Below, in pieces: positions 25,225 through 34,273 of a stretch of DNA of 64,000 bases; within the stretch, counting starts at the first letter, position 1, and each line of letters begins with the position of its first letter. The notes beneath the pieces are model-generated. The model was given only the letters and a program-made list of their open reading frames with translations, was not told the DNA's origin and ran no database searches. The stretch comes from Chloroflexota bacterium (GTDB lineage Bacteria; Chloroflexota; Dehalococcoidia; Lucifugimonadales; UBA3495). The stretch is from contig JAPPGG010000019.1 in the NCBI GenBank assembly GCA_028875055.1, positions 1 through 64,000 of the forward strand, read 5' to 3'. The translations under genes were made by a program, and so were the position numbers.

Positions 25225-26466
25225 CTAGATCACCCCACCGGAGGCCAACCCTTCCAGGTCCGACTCTTCCAGTCCCAGGAGCTTGCGGTAAATCTCGCTG
25301 TTATGCATCCCCAGCGTCGGCGCCCCGGGCAGCGCTGGCAGCGGCTTGCCGGAAAACACCACCGGAAATCCCGACGCTATCCCCCCGGGCACCGGGGCGT
25401 CCATGGCCCCGTGGCGCATGGGCTGGAGGGTTCCCCTGTCGTAGAAGTGAGGGTCGGCAATGATGTCCGGCACGGTCCGCACCGGGCCGCAGGGCACATC
25501 CGACTCCTCCAGCCGCGCCAGCATTTCTGCCTGGGTCATCTTTCCTACGCGCTTCTGGACTTCCTCCCGCGCGCCGGCCACATTGATGGTCCTTGACGTA
25601 TAGTCGGTAAAGCGCGGGTCCTCCAGCAGTTCCGGGGCGGCCAGGGCTTCGCAAAGCCGTCGCCACTGGTCGTCGCTGGCGGCGGTGATGATCAGGTCCG
25701 CGTCCGCAGCGTGGTACAGGCCGGTGGGACCGCCCCGGCTGGTGTTGCCGGTCCGTAGGGGATTGCCCTGCTGCACGTCCTCTTCCAGGTTCTCCATGAA
25801 CATCAGGGACGCCAGGGTATCCATCATTGAAATATCCAGGTGTTGCCCCTTGCCCGTTCGCTCCTTCTCCCGCAGCGCGCCCATAATGGAGTAGGCGGCA
25901 AACAGGGGCGTTACCAGGTCGCCGATGTAGAATCCTACCTTGGTGGGAGGCCCATCGGCGTCGCCGTTAATGTCCATCAGACCGCTCATGCCCTGGATCT
26001 GCGGGTCGTGGGCCGGGAGGTCGGCATAGGGGCCGGTCTGTCCGTAACCGGCGATGGAACAGTAGATGATGCCTGGATTGACTGCTGCTACGTCGTCATA
26101 ACCCAGCCCCAGCCGCCGCATGGAACCGGGGGCCAGGTTTTCCAGCACAATGTCGGACTGGCGGGCCATGTCCAGGAACATCTCCCGTCCCCTGGGGTCT
26201 CTCAGGTTCAGGGTGACGCTCTTAACGCCCTGGGTGCGCTTGAGGAAACGGGTGGCAATGTCCTGCTCCGTCTGCGGGGTGTTGTTGACGCCCTCCGGCC
26301 CCGCAAATGGGCCGTTGCCCCGCACCGGGTCTCCGCGCCCTGGTATCTCTACCTTGATGACCTCTGCTCCCAGGCGCGCCAGGTTCATGCTGAGGTACGG
26401 GCCCGCCAGGAATACCGTCACGGCCAGCGCTCGGATATCGCTCAGTGGCTGCATCGCATTTCCCAT
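25225..26466 (-). CDS. Class III CoA-transferase (CaiB/BaiF family)
   Basis: The 413-residue product shows AGPYLSMNLARLGAEVIKVE at the N-terminus, LNLRDPRGREMF and SIAGYGQTGPYADLPAHD. IGDLVTPLFAAYSI contains the catalytic Asp183, followed by RTGKGQHLDISMMD. The family moves CoA between carboxylic acids through an aspartyl-CoA thioester. Length is normal. The ATG at 26466 behind AAGAAAGG was preferred to an upstream in-frame start. It may act with the CoA-ester lyase 660 bases downstream, but they are not tightly linked. Confidence 0.9.
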   Translation of the reverse strand: MGNAMQPLSDIRALAVTVFLAGPYLSMNLARLGAEVIKVEIPGRGDPVRGNGPFAGPEGVNNTPQTEQDIATRFLKRTQGVKSVTLNLRDPRGREMFLDMARQSDIVLENLAPGSMRRLGLGYDDVAAVNPGIIYCSIAGYGQTGPYADLPAHDPQIQGMSGLMDINGDADGPPTKVGFYIGDLVTPLFAAYSIMGALREKERTGKGQHLDISMMDTLASLMFMENLEEDVQQGNPLRTGNTSRGGPTGLYHAADADLIITAASDDQWRRLCEALAAPELLEDPRFTDYTSRTINVAGAREEVQKRVGKMTQAEMLARLEESDVPCGPVRTVPDIIADPHFYDRGTLQPMRHGAMDAPVPGGIASGFPVVFSGKPLPALPGAPTLGMHNSEIYRKLLGLEESDLEGLASGGVI

Positions 26467-26854
26467 GCCTTTCTTGCTGCTTGTTGGCTGTCGGCCCCAG
26501 TATAACCCCACTCTGCCTGGTGCGCATTCAGGTCCGGAATGGGCACGGGGCAGTCGCGTTCCATTCTACGCTCAAGTTGCGCCAATGCTGGCAGAGAAGA
26601 ATCATGTCACCCCGGGCTTGCCGAATTGTCTGAACTCCTCGCTGGGAGCCGCGGCCAGGGTTCCGCTGCCTGCCTGGACGCCTGCCTGTACTCCTTGAAT
26701 ATCGCTCAGTACGGCGCGAACTCCGGCAATGGCGGCGAAACCACCCTGCAGGGCCCTGTTGGGAGCAGCAGGCTGTCCCGCAGTCCGCCCCCACCGTATT
26801 TGGCGGCAAGAAAAGCGAGGGACCATTAGAGGGAAGCGGCAGATCAGGGAGACT
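26467..26854. other. Intergenic region of about 390 bp
   Basis: Nothing recognised. The open frames on both strands here lack ribosome binding sites and known motifs. Confidence 0.3.
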
Positions 26855-27829
26855 CTATCGCTTCAGGATGTTAATGTAGGCCTCTTCCAGGGTTGGATCT
26901 CGGGACACCATGCTCTCTATATTTTCCGCGCCGACCGTCTCCGCAATCCTGTCATTCAGGTCAACCCCATAGCTGACCGATATTGTCAGCTTCTGGAAGG
27001 GCCCCTCTCCCGAAGACTCCACCCGTTCCACCGCCTCAAGCCCGGAAACCTCCGCCGCCAGGTCCTCCCTGGGCCGGTTTACGGTTACCTCAACTATTCC
27101 CAACCGGCTGAACCGGCGCTTGATTTCGCCCGGGGTCCCCGTAGCCGCCAGCTCACCCTGGTCGATGATAGCGATTGTGTCGCACAGCATGTCTGCCTCG
27201 GCCATGTAGTGGGTGGTCAGCAGGATGGTCTTGCCCTCGCTGGCCAGTTCGGGAACGTAATTCCTCAGCTCCTGCGCCCCGATGGGATCAATGCCGATGG
27301 TTGGCTCGTCCATAAAAAGCACCGGCGGGTCGGTCAGCAGGCCCCGGGCAATGTGCAGCCTCTGCTTCATTCCCCTGGAGTAATTCTCCACCGGCGTCCT
27401 GGCATGCTCGGTGAGGCCCACCCGGTCCAGGAGTTGCTCTGTCCGGCGCTTTGCCTCACTGGGGTTGATGTGGTTCAGGGCGGCGAAAAACCGCATGTTC
27501 TGTTCGCCGGTTATTCGGCCGTACAGGCCCCGCTCTCCTCCCAGGATGAAACCCGTGTTCCTGCGGACCTGCCTGGACTGGGACACCACGTCATAACCCA
27601 GGACTCTCGCGCTCCCCGAAGTGGGCGTCAGCAGCGTGGACAGTATTCGCACCGTCGTGGTCTTGCCCGCCCCGTTGGGCCCCAGCAGTCCAAAGACTGC
27701 CCCCCTGGGAATTTCCAGGCTGAGGTCTTTCAGCGCGGTGAAATCGCGCCGGCGACCCACAACGTTACGGGAGGTGTACACCCGGTTCAGATTCGCGCAT
27801 TCGACCGCGTTTGAGCTTGTTGCAGCCAT
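26855..27829 (-). CDS. ABC-2 type exporter, ATP-binding subunit
   Basis: The roughly 324-residue ATPase has Walker [10 protein letters not shown]-loop region [17 protein letters not shown], signature YSRGMKQRL, Walker B VLFMDEP and the H-loop TTHYM. The C-terminal 90 residues are the extension typical of DrrA/CcmA-type exporters. The ATG at 27829 behind GGGGGACCAA was chosen; another ATG lies four codons upstream. Two ABC-2 permease genes follow upstream on the same strand, together making a heteromeric exporter. The substrate is unknown. Confidence 0.9.
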   Translation of the reverse strand: MAATSSNAVECANLNRVYTSRNVVGRRRDFTALKDLSLEIPRGAVFGLLGPNGAGKTTTVRILSTLLTPTSGSARVLGYDVVSQSRQVRRNTGFILGGERGLYGRITGEQNMRFFAALNHINPSEAKRRTEQLLDRVGLTEHARTPVENYSRGMKQRLHIARGLLTDPPVLFMDEPTIGIDPIGAQELRNYVPELASEGKTILLTTHYMAEADMLCDTIAIIDQGELAATGTPGEIKRRFSRLGIVEVTVNRPREDLAAEVSGLEAVERVESSGEGPFQKLTISVSYGVDLNDRIAETVGAENIESMVSRDPTLEEAYINILKR

Positions 27830-27878
27830 TTGGTCCCCCATTCCCCGGTATCCGGCAGGTCAATAGAATTGCCAATAG

Positions 27879-28006
27879 GATTGCATTGATGGGTTGTGGT
27901 CAAGCCGTCGTTAACGCGAACCCGGGAACCCCGCGGGATTCTGCCGTCCCTGGTTCTCGCCTGAGTGGCAATACGCCCTTGCTGCCCACCTTTCCGAAGC
28001 AGTTGG
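27879..28006. repeat. Dispersed intergenic repeat, copy B (about 130 bp)
   Basis: GATTGCATTGATGGGTTG at the left, CCGTCGTT inside and AAGCAGTTGG at the right match copy A at 20425-20553 at the same spacing. It sits between the exporter ATPase and permease genes, so it does not break either. Confidence 0.6.
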
Positions 28007-28010
28007 TTTG

Positions 28011-28715
28011 CTAGAGTATTGAAGTTTCGTAGGCACCCCGTCGTTTGGCATCCGCCTCTATGATGAGAAAAAGCAGGTATCCCGCCAGCCCGTAGCAGAT
28101 ACCCACCGCAGCCTCCCAGGCCAGGTCAATCCCCACCGATGCCAGGTCAGCCCCCACAAAGGCTTCCCTGAATGCCGCGACTCCGTGGGTCAGGGGCAGG
28201 ACATCGCCGAAGTAGGGAAGGAACAGGGGCATTTCGTCAACCGGTATGACCACACCGGTGAATACAATCAGCAGCCCCGACCCTGCCGCGCTGATGACCA
28301 GCCAGTCGCGGACCACAATGGCGAGCACCCCTATGCTCAGCGCGAAGGCCGTGGAGGAGAAGCCGATCAGCAGAATGGAGGTTACCAGGGTCAACCAGTT
28401 GGTACTGGAAAAGTCCAGGCCGATGAACGCGCCCGCGAAAATCAGGCTGGTCGCCACCGTGAACATTCCGTTGGGGAAATGCAGCGTTCCCCTGCTCCAG
28501 TAGATCAGCCACCGGTTCCCCGAGCAGCCAAGAACGTGCCCCAGCGTTCCAATCACCCGCTCGTAGTAGTTGCACTGGGTAATGCCCCAGATCAGGATGA
28601 AGGGAGTGGAATACGCTGCCATTCCCTTGATGTAGTAGTCCGAGTCCAGGGGGCTGTTGGCGAACCTGCCCGTCAGCATCAGCATGGTGATGTACAGCAC
28701 CGGCACCAGGAACAC
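28011..28715 (-). CDS. ABC-2 type permease, second subunit (start likely misplaced)
   Basis: From the first canonical start (GTG at 28715) the product has 234 residues and about five membrane helices, ending LLFLIIEADAKRRGAYETSIL. Upstream the frame continues without ATG, GTG or TTG through IQSYLTYRALFFWLNWPAYI, which looks like the missing first helix of an ABC-2 permease. The nearest usable codon is CTG at 28796 with GGGGG just before it, so the true protein is probably about 261 residues with a non-canonical start, or the assembly has an error. It follows the other permease by at most a few bases and pairs with it. Confidence 0.8.
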   Translation of the reverse strand: MFLVPVLYITMLMLTGRFANSPLDSDYYIKGMAAYSTPFILIWGITQCNYYERVIGTLGHVLGCSGNRWLIYWSRGTLHFPNGMFTVATSLIFAGAFIGLDFSSTNWLTLVTSILLIGFSSTAFALSIGVLAIVVRDWLVISAAGSGLLIVFTGVVIPVDEMPLFLPYFGDVLPLTHGVAAFREAFVGADLASVGIDLAWEAAVGICYGLAGYLLFLIIEADAKRRGAYETSIL

Positions 28716-28804
28716 ATTCCCGATGTATGCCGGCCAGTTCAGCCAGAAGAACAGGGCCCGGTAGGTGAGATATGACTGTATGAAAAAATTCCTCAGGATG
28801 CCCC

Positions 28805-29584
28805 CTAAAAGGCCCGCATGTTCCCTTCAACCCGGACCCGATGCTCAACCTTTATCAGCAGCAGATAGGCCAGGGTGAGATACCCCAGCGAGATTGCCAG
28901 GGCCACGGCCAGGTCCCAACCGCCCTGCAGGGTGTTCCCCCCGGGCTCCAGGGCGACGACTACGGCATCCATGGCCCATGCTGCCGGCAGCGCCCGCGCC
29001 ACGACCTCAACGCCGGGAGTAAGGAACGCCACCGGGTAGAAGAATCCTCCCAGTACCACGCCCATTGGCCGGATCACGTTGAAGAACCCCTCCCGCCCCC
29101 GCACCAGCAGGAACAGCGGGGCGAAGTTGATTGACACGGATAGCACGCTGAACGCCCCTATCCCGACGCCAAAGGCAAGCAGCCAGGGTTCGTGAACCTG
29201 GATGAACCGCCCGGAAATCCATACCATTACCACAATCGGCAGCAACCCCGAGAGAATCCCCAGCACGCTGATGGCCAATGCCCGCGTAAATACGATCAAA
29301 GCCAGGGGAGTGCGTGCCGTGGCGATGTAGTCATACGTGCCCGCCAGAATGTCGCTGGTGATGCTCCACCCCAGCCGGATCGAAACACGGTTCCAGATGG
29401 ACATCAGCAGGACACCCACCAGCAGGTAGTCAATGGGGACGGAACTCTCCCCCTTGCTGGCAATCCACGCCAGCGCCACCGCCAGCGGGATGTTGACCAC
29501 CAGGAAAAACAGCACTTCCCCCAACCGCATATCGTGCTTGATCTGTTCGAAAAAAGCGCTTCGGAAAGCGTAAACATAACCCAT
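28805..29584 (-). CDS. ABC-2 type permease, first subunit
   Basis: The 259-residue product begins at the ATG at 29584 (AGGCGG upstream); a longer frame reaching 29785 runs through an intrinsic terminator and was rejected. Six membrane segments are visible (for example VLFFLVVNIPLAVALAWI, ALAISVLGILSGLLPIVVMV and VLSVSINFAPLFLLV). RPMGVVLGGFFYPVAFLTPG is the typical ABC-2 loop before the last helices. It is first in a three-gene exporter operon. A small ORF with promoter and terminator just upstream may control it. Confidence 0.87.
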   Translation of the reverse strand: MGYVYAFRSAFFEQIKHDMRLGEVLFFLVVNIPLAVALAWIASKGESSVPIDYLLVGVLLMSIWNRVSIRLGWSITSDILAGTYDYIATARTPLALIVFTRALAISVLGILSGLLPIVVMVWISGRFIQVHEPWLLAFGVGIGAFSVLSVSINFAPLFLLVRGREGFFNVIRPMGVVLGGFFYPVAFLTPGVEVVARALPAAWAMDAVVVALEPGGNTLQGGWDLAVALAISLGYLTLAYLLLIKVEHRVRVEGNMRAF

Positions 29585-29726
29585 TCTGAGACCGCCTGTT
29601 GGATTGCCTCTACTGATGTTGTCGGGCGGGGAATTCGACCTCTGCTGGCTTGAAGGGATCAGAAAATCGTGATTCTTACCGCTGGCGGCCCGAGGCGCTC
29701 CTGCCGGCAGGGCAGCCAGTGGCGGC

Positions 29727-29778
29727 CAAAAAATAAAACCGGCGGGAAACTCCGGTCCTGAAAAAGAGCTTCCCGCCG
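29727..29778 (-). terminator. Intrinsic terminator upstream of the ABC-2 exporter operon
   Basis: On the minus strand GGCGGGAA (29777-29770) pairs with TTCCCGCC (29748-29741) and is followed by GGTTTTATTTTTT. It ends the small transcription unit that starts near 29950 and lies about 140 bases before the permease start, so it could act as an attenuator. Confidence 0.75.
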
Positions 29779-29806
29779 TGTCCAACTAATTGATCTTGAG
29801 AAATCT

Positions 29807-29926
29807 CTAAGTCAGGAACAGGTTCCTCCGCCAATGTATTCGTACAGCAAAGACAGCGACATTCCGCGCGGCCCCCATGGCGTGGGCCCGCGAAAGGTAA
29901 ATTTCAATGGCCTGGGTAACTGTCAT
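29807..29926 (-). CDS. 39-residue small ORF / possible leader peptide
   Basis: The frame starts at the ATG at 29926 and stops at TAG (29807-29809). The peptide starts MTVTQAIEIYLSRAHAMGAA and ends VAVFAVRIHWRRNLFLT; it is basic and partly amphipathic. A good promoter lies about 30 bases upstream and an intrinsic terminator about 30 bases downstream, so a transcript of about 220 nt is expected. There is no clear ribosome binding site, so it may equally be a small RNA. Leader-peptide attenuation of the downstream exporter is an inference. Confidence 0.45.
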   Translation of the reverse strand: MTVTQAIEIYLSRAHAMGAARNVAVFAVRIHWRRNLFLT

Positions 29927-29956
29927 AACGAAATAACCGGGAAATGGGTACGGGCT

Positions 29957-29986
29957 AAACTACCACCGGGGTTGAAACGTTGTCAA
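29957..29986 (-). promoter_or_regulatory. Promoter of the small ORF (minus strand)
   Basis: On the minus strand TTGACA (29986-29981) and TAGTTT (29962-29957) are 18 bases apart. The predicted transcript start is near 29950. Confidence 0.6.
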
Positions 29987-30072
29987 TGACGTACCGCCAC
30001 GGCAACAGGGCTATCGCATGAAGGATTCGTCCTGCAGCCGGTTAATTTCCACAAGACAAAGCTGTGTAGCCC

Positions 30073-30168
30073 TGAGCTTGCCGAAGGGCCTGAAGTCCTT
30101 CCCCACGGCCTCGCTACGGGTCCGAAAGCCAGTTGGTGGGAAGGAGTTTAGATTCTTCGGCAAGCTCA
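30073..30168. repeat. Inverted repeat TGAGCTTGCCGAAG / CTTCGGCAAGCTCA
   Basis: The 14-base arms lie at 30073-30086 and 30155-30168. This GAGCTTGCCGAAG palindrome is a familiar intergenic repeat of many bacterial genomes. It lies in an 880-base stretch (29785-30668) that otherwise holds only the small transcription unit and shows no other gene. Confidence 0.7.
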
Positions 30169-30668
30169 GAATAACAATTTGCTCACTCATGCGATAACCC
30201 TGGCCACGGCAAGAACTCGGAGTTGGTGGATTTTCTGTGTTAGCCGAGGTCGCCCCACCGGCTTACGCCGCTATGCCGTCGCTGGCTGGCCGGGAACTCC
30301 CCGCCAGCTCTGAATTGCTGCTTCCGACATTCCCCTCTTGCCATTCCGCATGGCGCCTGCTTACCGTTAGATGAAGTGGGCAATAATCCGAAAGCCTCGT
30401 CAGGGCCGTCCTTCACAATTTTTGGAGTTTTTGATTCTATGGCCCTTGCCGTATCTGCAGGAGACCTCAAAATTACGGTCTGGTCGCCCCATACGACAGA
30501 TCGCTCAGGTACAGAATGAGGTCAAATGAGACCACATGGCGGGGAAAAGCATTTTTTCCAGGCTGCCTCTGAGCCATGCGCTTTGGCAGCCCTGCGTACG
30601 GCCAAGAGCCCCGAAAAGCTGCTGCTTTGGCGGGGGGCGTCGTTCAGCTTGACAACGGCAGGATTTGC

Positions 30669-31634
30669 TTACCGGCTCCACTTCCTGGTAAAGGTGACCA
30701 GGAACATGGCTGTGATGAACAGGCCAATGAAGGACTCGATCCCGCCTACGCCCCGAGCCCAGGAGCTGGGATGGTCCACCCAGCCTCCGTAACCCAGGGT
30801 GGTGAATGAGACCAGGGAAAAGTAAAAGCAGCCCCACAGCCTCGAGAGAATGTTGCCCGATCCCACACCGGCAGAGTCCGGGCAGAAAAAGTAAAAGATG
30901 GCAAAGGACACAATCACCACGCTGGCCACAATGCAGATGCGGAAGGGCCGCTCTCCATATCCGAAGAGGGCCTCGAAGCTCAACAGGAAGAGAAAATTAA
31001 GCAGCGCCCGCCAGTTTTCGGGCTTCAGCAACAGCCAGGGCTTCCGCCAGTTCAGTCCCTGGCCAGTCCTGGTCCACGCCGCTCTGCGCCGGCACACCCA
31101 CTCCCGGTACAGGAACTCCCCGGCCAGGTCGGAATATCCCCTGTTCTTGTACCAGACATGGAGTTGCCTGTAGGTGGACACGGCGTTGTCATACATGCCC
31201 ATCCGCTCCCATTCACTGACATAGCCCTCTCCCCACTGGACTGAGCCCAGTTCAGTCTGGGCGCTGATGCGCGCCGCCAGCAGGTAGGCGCCCTCCAGGT
31301 TGGCTCGCATCAGGAATGTCCCCCGCAGGTCGGCCCGAAACAGGTCCGACTCTCTTAGGTCCGCCCCGAACAGGTCGCAGTCCTGCAGGTCGGCATAGCC
31401 CAGGTCGGCGCCCCGCAGTACCGCCCCCTTGAGTTTCAGTCCCGACAAGTCTGCGGAGTTCAGGTTGCGAAAGGACAGGTCCAGGCCCTCACCCGTGCCT
31501 CCATTGGCACAGATCAGCCCTACCACGTCCTCTCGGCACAGCGGCTCCGACCCGGCAATAACATCGGTGCGTCCCTGCGCCGTTAGCCACCGGTCCACCA
31601 GGGCCGCAGAGTGTGCCAGGGGAAAATCCACCAA
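30669..31634 (-). CDS. Pentapeptide-repeat protein fused to a two-helix potassium-channel domain
   Basis: In this 321-residue product, residues about 52-125 are pentapeptide repeats of A(D/N)LxX form (ADLSGLKLKGAVLRGADLGY onward), forming a right-handed quadrilateral helix. A linker with a Trp/Tyr-rich segment follows. The C-terminal third has two membrane helices (CIVASVVIVSFAIFYFF and FIGLFITAMFLVTF) flanking SLVSFTTLGYGG, the potassium selectivity filter, near residue 278. It is a probable membrane ion channel with a cytoplasmic repeat domain acting as sensor or scaffold. It is monocistronic. Confidence 0.85.
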   Translation of the reverse strand: MVDFPLAHSAALVDRWLTAQGRTDVIAGSEPLCREDVVGLICANGGTGEGLDLSFRNLNSADLSGLKLKGAVLRGADLGYADLQDCDLFGADLRESDLFRADLRGTFLMRANLEGAYLLAARISAQTELGSVQWGEGYVSEWERMGMYDNAVSTYRQLHVWYKNRGYSDLAGEFLYREWVCRRRAAWTRTGQGLNWRKPWLLLKPENWRALLNFLFLLSFEALFGYGERPFRICIVASVVIVSFAIFYFFCPDSAGVGSGNILSRLWGCFYFSLVSFTTLGYGGWVDHPSSWARGVGGIESFIGLFITAMFLVTFTRKWSR

Positions 31635-32531
31635 GGGTCAGCCTCCACTGGTATGCCTGGAAAGTTGGATCAGGTTGTCGAGGACAGCGCAGGCTTCAAC
31701 TGCGCCGCTAACCGGATCGAGTCCTGGGGCGATATGGGGCGGGTCAGAGTCCGGTCTCTCCAGGTTCTTCCAGGTTGACGGAATTAATTACAATATAAGC
31801 ATGGTCAATCGGACCGGGAGCCATCCCGGTCCTGCGTCATCCAATAATAGCCATATGCCTGGTCAGAGGAAATACCCGGACGGGGTATGCGGAGCAAATT
31901 ACCTCGTTAAGCGGGGTAAATATATACCTGCCTAGTCATTCTCAAGCCACCAAGAGGTACCTGGGGGATACTCTTGTGACGGGCAAGGGTGACTGATTGC
32001 AGCCTCGCAATTCTCTGCAGCCGGCCTGGTCGCGACAGGTGTTCGGACTCCCCCATGGGGCGGCAACTGATCCTAAGCCAAGGTTGAACGTGCACTTGCC
32101 ATCGACCGCCTTTCCGGCGCAGCCCGGAATCCAGCATGGTCTGGAACAAGCCGACGCAATCAAAGTGGGAAACTCCCCCTGCCGGCGAAAGTCGGTATGA
32201 CGCTGACAACCCTGCGAATCCCTGTAGGAGTAGCTTTCATTTTGGCTTCTGGTTCGCCGCCTGGAGAGGTAGCGGAGCCCTCCACCTGGGCATCCTCCAT
32301 CAGACCGGTAAGCGCCATGCCGCACTGGAAAGCTCCATAGGGGCAGTGAGGAGAGGCTTCCCTGTGGCCGGGGTTGGTTGCCATTGCCGGTCGCAACCTC
32401 CGCAGGGGTCTTTCTGCAATCAGCGTATGGCGAGACTCCACGGAGTATTGGCAGAAACGTAACCAATTGAGAACGAACCTGCAATTGGCAGGTAAAAGCC
32501 GGCTGCCGGAGTTTGCCAACCCGAGCCCATT
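31635..32531. other. Intergenic region of about 900 bp containing a palindromic repeat
   Basis: No gene could be supported. A relative of the repeat at 20271 lies at 32111-32203. The stretch 31770-31930 is AT-richer and may hold promoters, but no clear pair was found. Confidence 0.35.
32111..32203. repeat. Palindromic intergenic repeat, copy 2
   Basis: TTCCGGCGCAGCCCGGAATC at the left and GCGAAAGTCGGTATGACG at the right correspond to copy 1 at 20271-20366. The interior differs between the copies. Confidence 0.65.
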
Positions 32532-33266
32532 TTAATTTGACAGGGCGCTAGCGGAAGGGTCCACCATGCCGTAGCCGACGTTCTTGACCGTGCGGAAGTA
32601 TCGCTCGCCGTGGACTTCCAGCTTGCTTCGGAGCTTGCGAATGTGAACGTCCACGGTACGGGTGCCGCCGATGCTGTCGAACCCCCAGACAGTGGAAAGC
32701 AGGGCGCCACGGGTAAAGACCCGGCCCACGTTTTCCATGAGGAACTTCAACAGCTGGAACTCCATCCATGCCATGGGCACCACCCGGCCGGTAAGACGCA
32801 CCTGGTAGGCATCGGGGTCGAGGGTAATCCGACCCACCTCCAGGACGGCGCCGGTTGGCCCGGTAGCGCTCTTGCGAAACAATCGGCGGAGCCGCCACTG
32901 CAGTTCGGCCACCGAGCAGGGAACAACCAGAAAGTCGGCAACCTCATCGCTCTCAGACAGTGTGGTCCCGTGTTCCAGTTCCTCGGCGGTCACGCAAACG
33001 AGCACCGGTGGCATTTCGGTCGCATCGTCCGACTCCAAATCGGGTCGAGGAAGGGCCTGGCCGGAGTCGCATCCCGGGCAGACCATTATTACCGTCGGAT
33101 CCACCAGAGACACGATCTCCGGGCTTCCATGGTCCGAGGGGCCGACAAAGGTCACTTCACCCTGCCCAGCCAGGGACTTGAGGTTGGCGCTGAGGGAATC
33201 CCACTGGCTGCCAATCAGCAGAACCCGTTCGGCGACGTTGGAAGTTCCGAATCTTGAAACGAACAC
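32532..33266 (-). CDS. OmpR/PhoB-type winged-helix regulator with degenerate receiver domain
   Basis: The GTG at 33266 behind GAAGGCGG gives 244 residues; a longer frame to 33314 lacks a ribosome binding site. The C-terminal domain is typical (MEFQLLKFLMENVGRVFTRG, VWGFDSIGGTRTVDVHIRKL, RYFRTVKNVGYGMV). The N-terminal domain has the receiver fold pattern, but the phosphoacceptor strand reads PTVIMVCPGCDSG without the aspartate, and the usual lysine strand reads FLVVPCS. It probably works without phosphorylation, like atypical response regulators. No histidine kinase is adjacent. Targets are unknown. Confidence 0.8.
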   Translation of the reverse strand: MFVSRFGTSNVAERVLLIGSQWDSLSANLKSLAGQGEVTFVGPSDHGSPEIVSLVDPTVIMVCPGCDSGQALPRPDLESDDATEMPPVLVCVTAEELEHGTTLSESDEVADFLVVPCSVAELQWRLRRLFRKSATGPTGAVLEVGRITLDPDAYQVRLTGRVVPMAWMEFQLLKFLMENVGRVFTRGALLSTVWGFDSIGGTRTVDVHIRKLRSKLEVHGERYFRTVKNVGYGMVDPSASALSN

Positions 33267-34273
33267 AACCCGCCTTCGACAGCAGAAATAACCGGAAATT
33301 GCCCGGAACCCCATCAGGGACAGGACCGGGCCAACGGCTGTTGAGGTACAGCCCCAGTCTGCTTCAGCTATGTTTCCGCCAAATTACACGGTGGTTAACT
33401 CTATGTTACAAGGACTCTGGCGCCGGATATTCAAGCTGAACCCCGGTTCCGTTGCTGAGAGTCGGAGCCAAGCGCATTGCAGGTTACCAGTTGCGAAGGA
33501 CCGCGAGAACAATGAAGCCTAGCCGTCATCTCCGCTCATTCTTGACCTTTCTGATCTGGAGGATTTGACCGTCGAGAGGGTAACCAGGCCAACCGGACGG
33601 TTTCGTCGCTGTAACCCTTCGCAGCGTATGAGCCAGGCAGGGTTTAACGCAAACCGGCAACCAGGGATGTGACTGCTTATTCTTCGTCTCTGTTCATGTC
33701 GGGCATGGGGAAGGCAATCGGGAAAGGGAGAATTGTCAGCGGTATTTCTTGAGCGGGTTGGTTAATTGCTGGAGGATGGTGAAAAGGAAGAAGTCGACGT
33801 CCCAGCCAGCCCAGGGTCCAAGGCCGTTTCCCGTAGCTCTTCCGGAGGGGCTGCCAAGTGACCCTGATTACCTCCCAGGACCACCACGCAGTTGGCCGCC
33901 CTGTCACCTTCGGGGTCTGGATACTGGCAGTGCGTGGCTCTGAAGTGAATGGCTCGGCGGTAATGACGGTGGCAGCCGAAGGCAGCAATTTCAGTCGTCT
34001 GAGAACAGCGGCGATTTCATTGGGTTGGCCTTTCACTGGCAGTCACCCCTGGACCCTCCACGCACATCCGGGCCCTCGGTCCCACGGTACCGTTTCTGTT
34101 CCCGGTTACAGCCACTCCGCCACCGATGGAGCTGCCCTGGGGGCAGGAAGGCAATGCTTGACGTTGATAGTCCGTACAACTATGCTCAAACCAACAGAGC
34201 CGCCCCGTCCCGCCCATGAGTCGGCGGCGGGCAAAGACGCTTCACTCAACCTGATTCGCGAAGGAATTGTGGA
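33267..34273. other. Intergenic region of about 1 kb
   Basis: Frames exist on both strands (for example 33677-34036 minus and 33858-34277 plus) but none has a convincing start, ribosome binding site or known motif. It may contain the regulator's promoter near 33360-33410, where the sequence is AT-rich. Nothing else is seen. Confidence 0.3.

Noticed and set aside
33677-34036. Minus-strand ORF of 119 residues in the 1-kb gap
   Set aside because: It starts at GTG without a ribosome binding site and resembles no family; the opposite strand is equally open.
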